Of a DNA stretch of 30,557 nt, positions 29,894 to 30,557 are shown one piece after another. Below the pieces are notes generated by a model, which saw only the letters and a list, made by a program, of their open reading frames with translations, had not been told where the DNA came from and did not search any database. Both the position numbers and the translations under genes were made by a program. Origin of the DNA: a virus; IMG/VR virus record IMGVR_UViG_3300033182_000142, positions 1-30,557 of that record, one strand, 5' to 3'. Position 1 is the first letter of the stretch. Every line of letters starts with the position of its first letter.

Positions 29894-30557
29894 TTATTGT
29901 GGTGGCGGTTCTGCGCCCGGAGCAGGTTGCCCAACAGCAGGAGTAGGTTCTACACCGCCTTCTTCGCCTTCTGGTGGCATTTCGCCCATCATCTCAGCAT
30001 TGCCTAGGTCAACGTCAAAGCCGCCCGGCATAACACCTACGCCGCGCAAGTCGCCGCCTTCTGGGCTCATGTCTGGTGCTGCGCCTTGCTCTTCTTTCCA
30101 TAGCTTGCTGTTTTCTGCAAGTTCTTCTTCGGTCAAGCCCAAGAAGCGTGTCATTAAGAATCGCTTGCTCATATATGGTAACTGTTCCAAACCCTGGAAT
30201 GTACCTACACGGCTTGCATCAAGCTCTGATTGGCGATAGCTTGCAAAGTTCTGAGGTGGTGTAAACTTCAAGTCAAACAGACCTGAGTCAATGTTAAAGC
30301 CTCTCCAACGCAAGAACATTTTAAACTCGTCGTCGAGTGCATCTGCTAGTGTACGTTGTAAGCGTTGGCAGTATTCGTTGAAACGATTCTCTTGGATTAG
30401 TGCTGTACCTACACGGCCGTCACTTAGTGGGGTAGCGTTTTCGTCTGGACCTTGTGGTAGGTATGAGCTTGGTACACGCAAACCACGTGCTAGTTTGTTG
30501 TTAAAGTAGCGGAGGTCGTCGATCTGGCCTAGGTTTTCACCTCCCGGTAATGTCTCA
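29894..30557 (-). CDS. 20: Portal vertex protein gp20 (5' part outside window)
   Basis: The C-terminal 220 or so residues of the portal. The frame is open at the window's right edge, reading ETLPGGENLGQIDDLRYFNN, which matches the conserved T4 gp20 segment TTLPGGQNLGEIDDI. This is followed by KLARGLRVPSSYL, then FNEYCQRLQRTLADALDDEF and FDLKFTPPQNFASYRQSELD. The dodecameric portal sits at one capsid vertex, nucleates prohead assembly, and is the channel for DNA packaging. The C-terminal 70 residues are Gly/Pro/Glu-rich and likely disordered. A Met at 30481 is internal, not the start. It leads the operon toward gp23. Confidence 0.95.
   Translation of the reverse strand, partial: ETLPGGENLGQIDDLRYFNNKLARGLRVPSSYLPQGPDENATPLSDGRVGTALIQENRFNEYCQRLQRTLADALDDEFKMFLRWRGFNIDSGLFDLKFTPPQNFASYRQSELDASRVGTFQGLEQLPYMSKRFLMTRFLGLTEEELAENSKLWKEEQGAAPDMSPEGGDLRGVGVMPGGFDVDLGNAEMMGEMPPEGEEGGVEPTPAVGQPAPGAEPPPQ

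Noticed and set aside
29888-29895. AATAAATA as a late promoter for the 75-aa gene
   Set aside because: It lies only 6 bases before the ATG at 29882, too close to yield a leader with a ribosome binding site; likely chance in an AT-rich gap.
1-30557. tRNA genes, insertion sequences, integrase or attachment sites
   Set aside because: No cloverleaf-like sequence, transposase or recombinase frame, or flanking duplications were seen on either strand.

Overview
This window is the virion-structure region of a T4-like contractile-tailed phage. Most genes are on the minus strand, so transcription mostly runs right to left. The head-to-sheath module is recognisable: portal gp20 (cut by the right edge), a gp67-like core protein, protease gp21, scaffold gp22, major capsid gp23, neck proteins gp13 and gp14, tail terminator gp15, and sheath gp18 (cut by the left edge). 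Protein style suggests a marine T4-like phage of the cyanophage/pelagiphage sort: a short gp23, large gp14, gp15 and gp18 with inserted domains, and collagen-free modular fibres rich in G, T, S, D and A. No photosynthesis gene or tRNA is visible. The host cannot be named from the sequence.

Right to left. 30557-25823 is the head operon: gp20, a 75-aa protein, gp67-like, gp21, gp22, gp23, ending in a UUCG-capped terminator. 25746-25173 is a single late unit for a 148-aa probable virion protein, closed by a strong terminator. 25165-24587 is a GT42-like (sialyltransferase-fold) protein. 24595-17200 is a five-gene tail-fibre/appendage operon behind a perfect TATAAATA late promoter. 17154-11527 is an 1847-aa repetitive fibre with its own promoter and terminator. 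11446-8819 is a further fibre plus a second Rossmann-like protein. 8837-5751 (plus strand) holds gp14, gp15 and a Nudix hydrolase. 5746-2762 (minus) mixes a 382-aa unknown and a DexA-like exonuclease, both behind near-perfect host-type sigma70 promoters, with gp13 and a basic protein between them. 2287-2628 (plus) is a zinc-rib/HNH-like protein, 2625-2753 a tiny membrane peptide, and 2173-1 the sheath.

Two promoter classes are visible. Late-type octamers (TATAAATA and one-base variants such as CATAAATA, GATAAATA, AATAAATA) precede structural genes. Perfect or near-perfect sigma70 promoters precede the exonuclease and the 382-aa gene, so short early islands are embedded in a late region. Four gene pairs are joined by a TAATG stop-start overlap, implying translational coupling.

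The least ordinary parts are the tail-fibre block (9511-24564), built from reshuffled copies of the same modules and flanked by two glycosyltransferase-like proteins; a terminator whose 3' arm is also the next gene's ribosome binding site; and a run of helically phased A-tracts before the gp67-gp21-gp22-gp23 genes.
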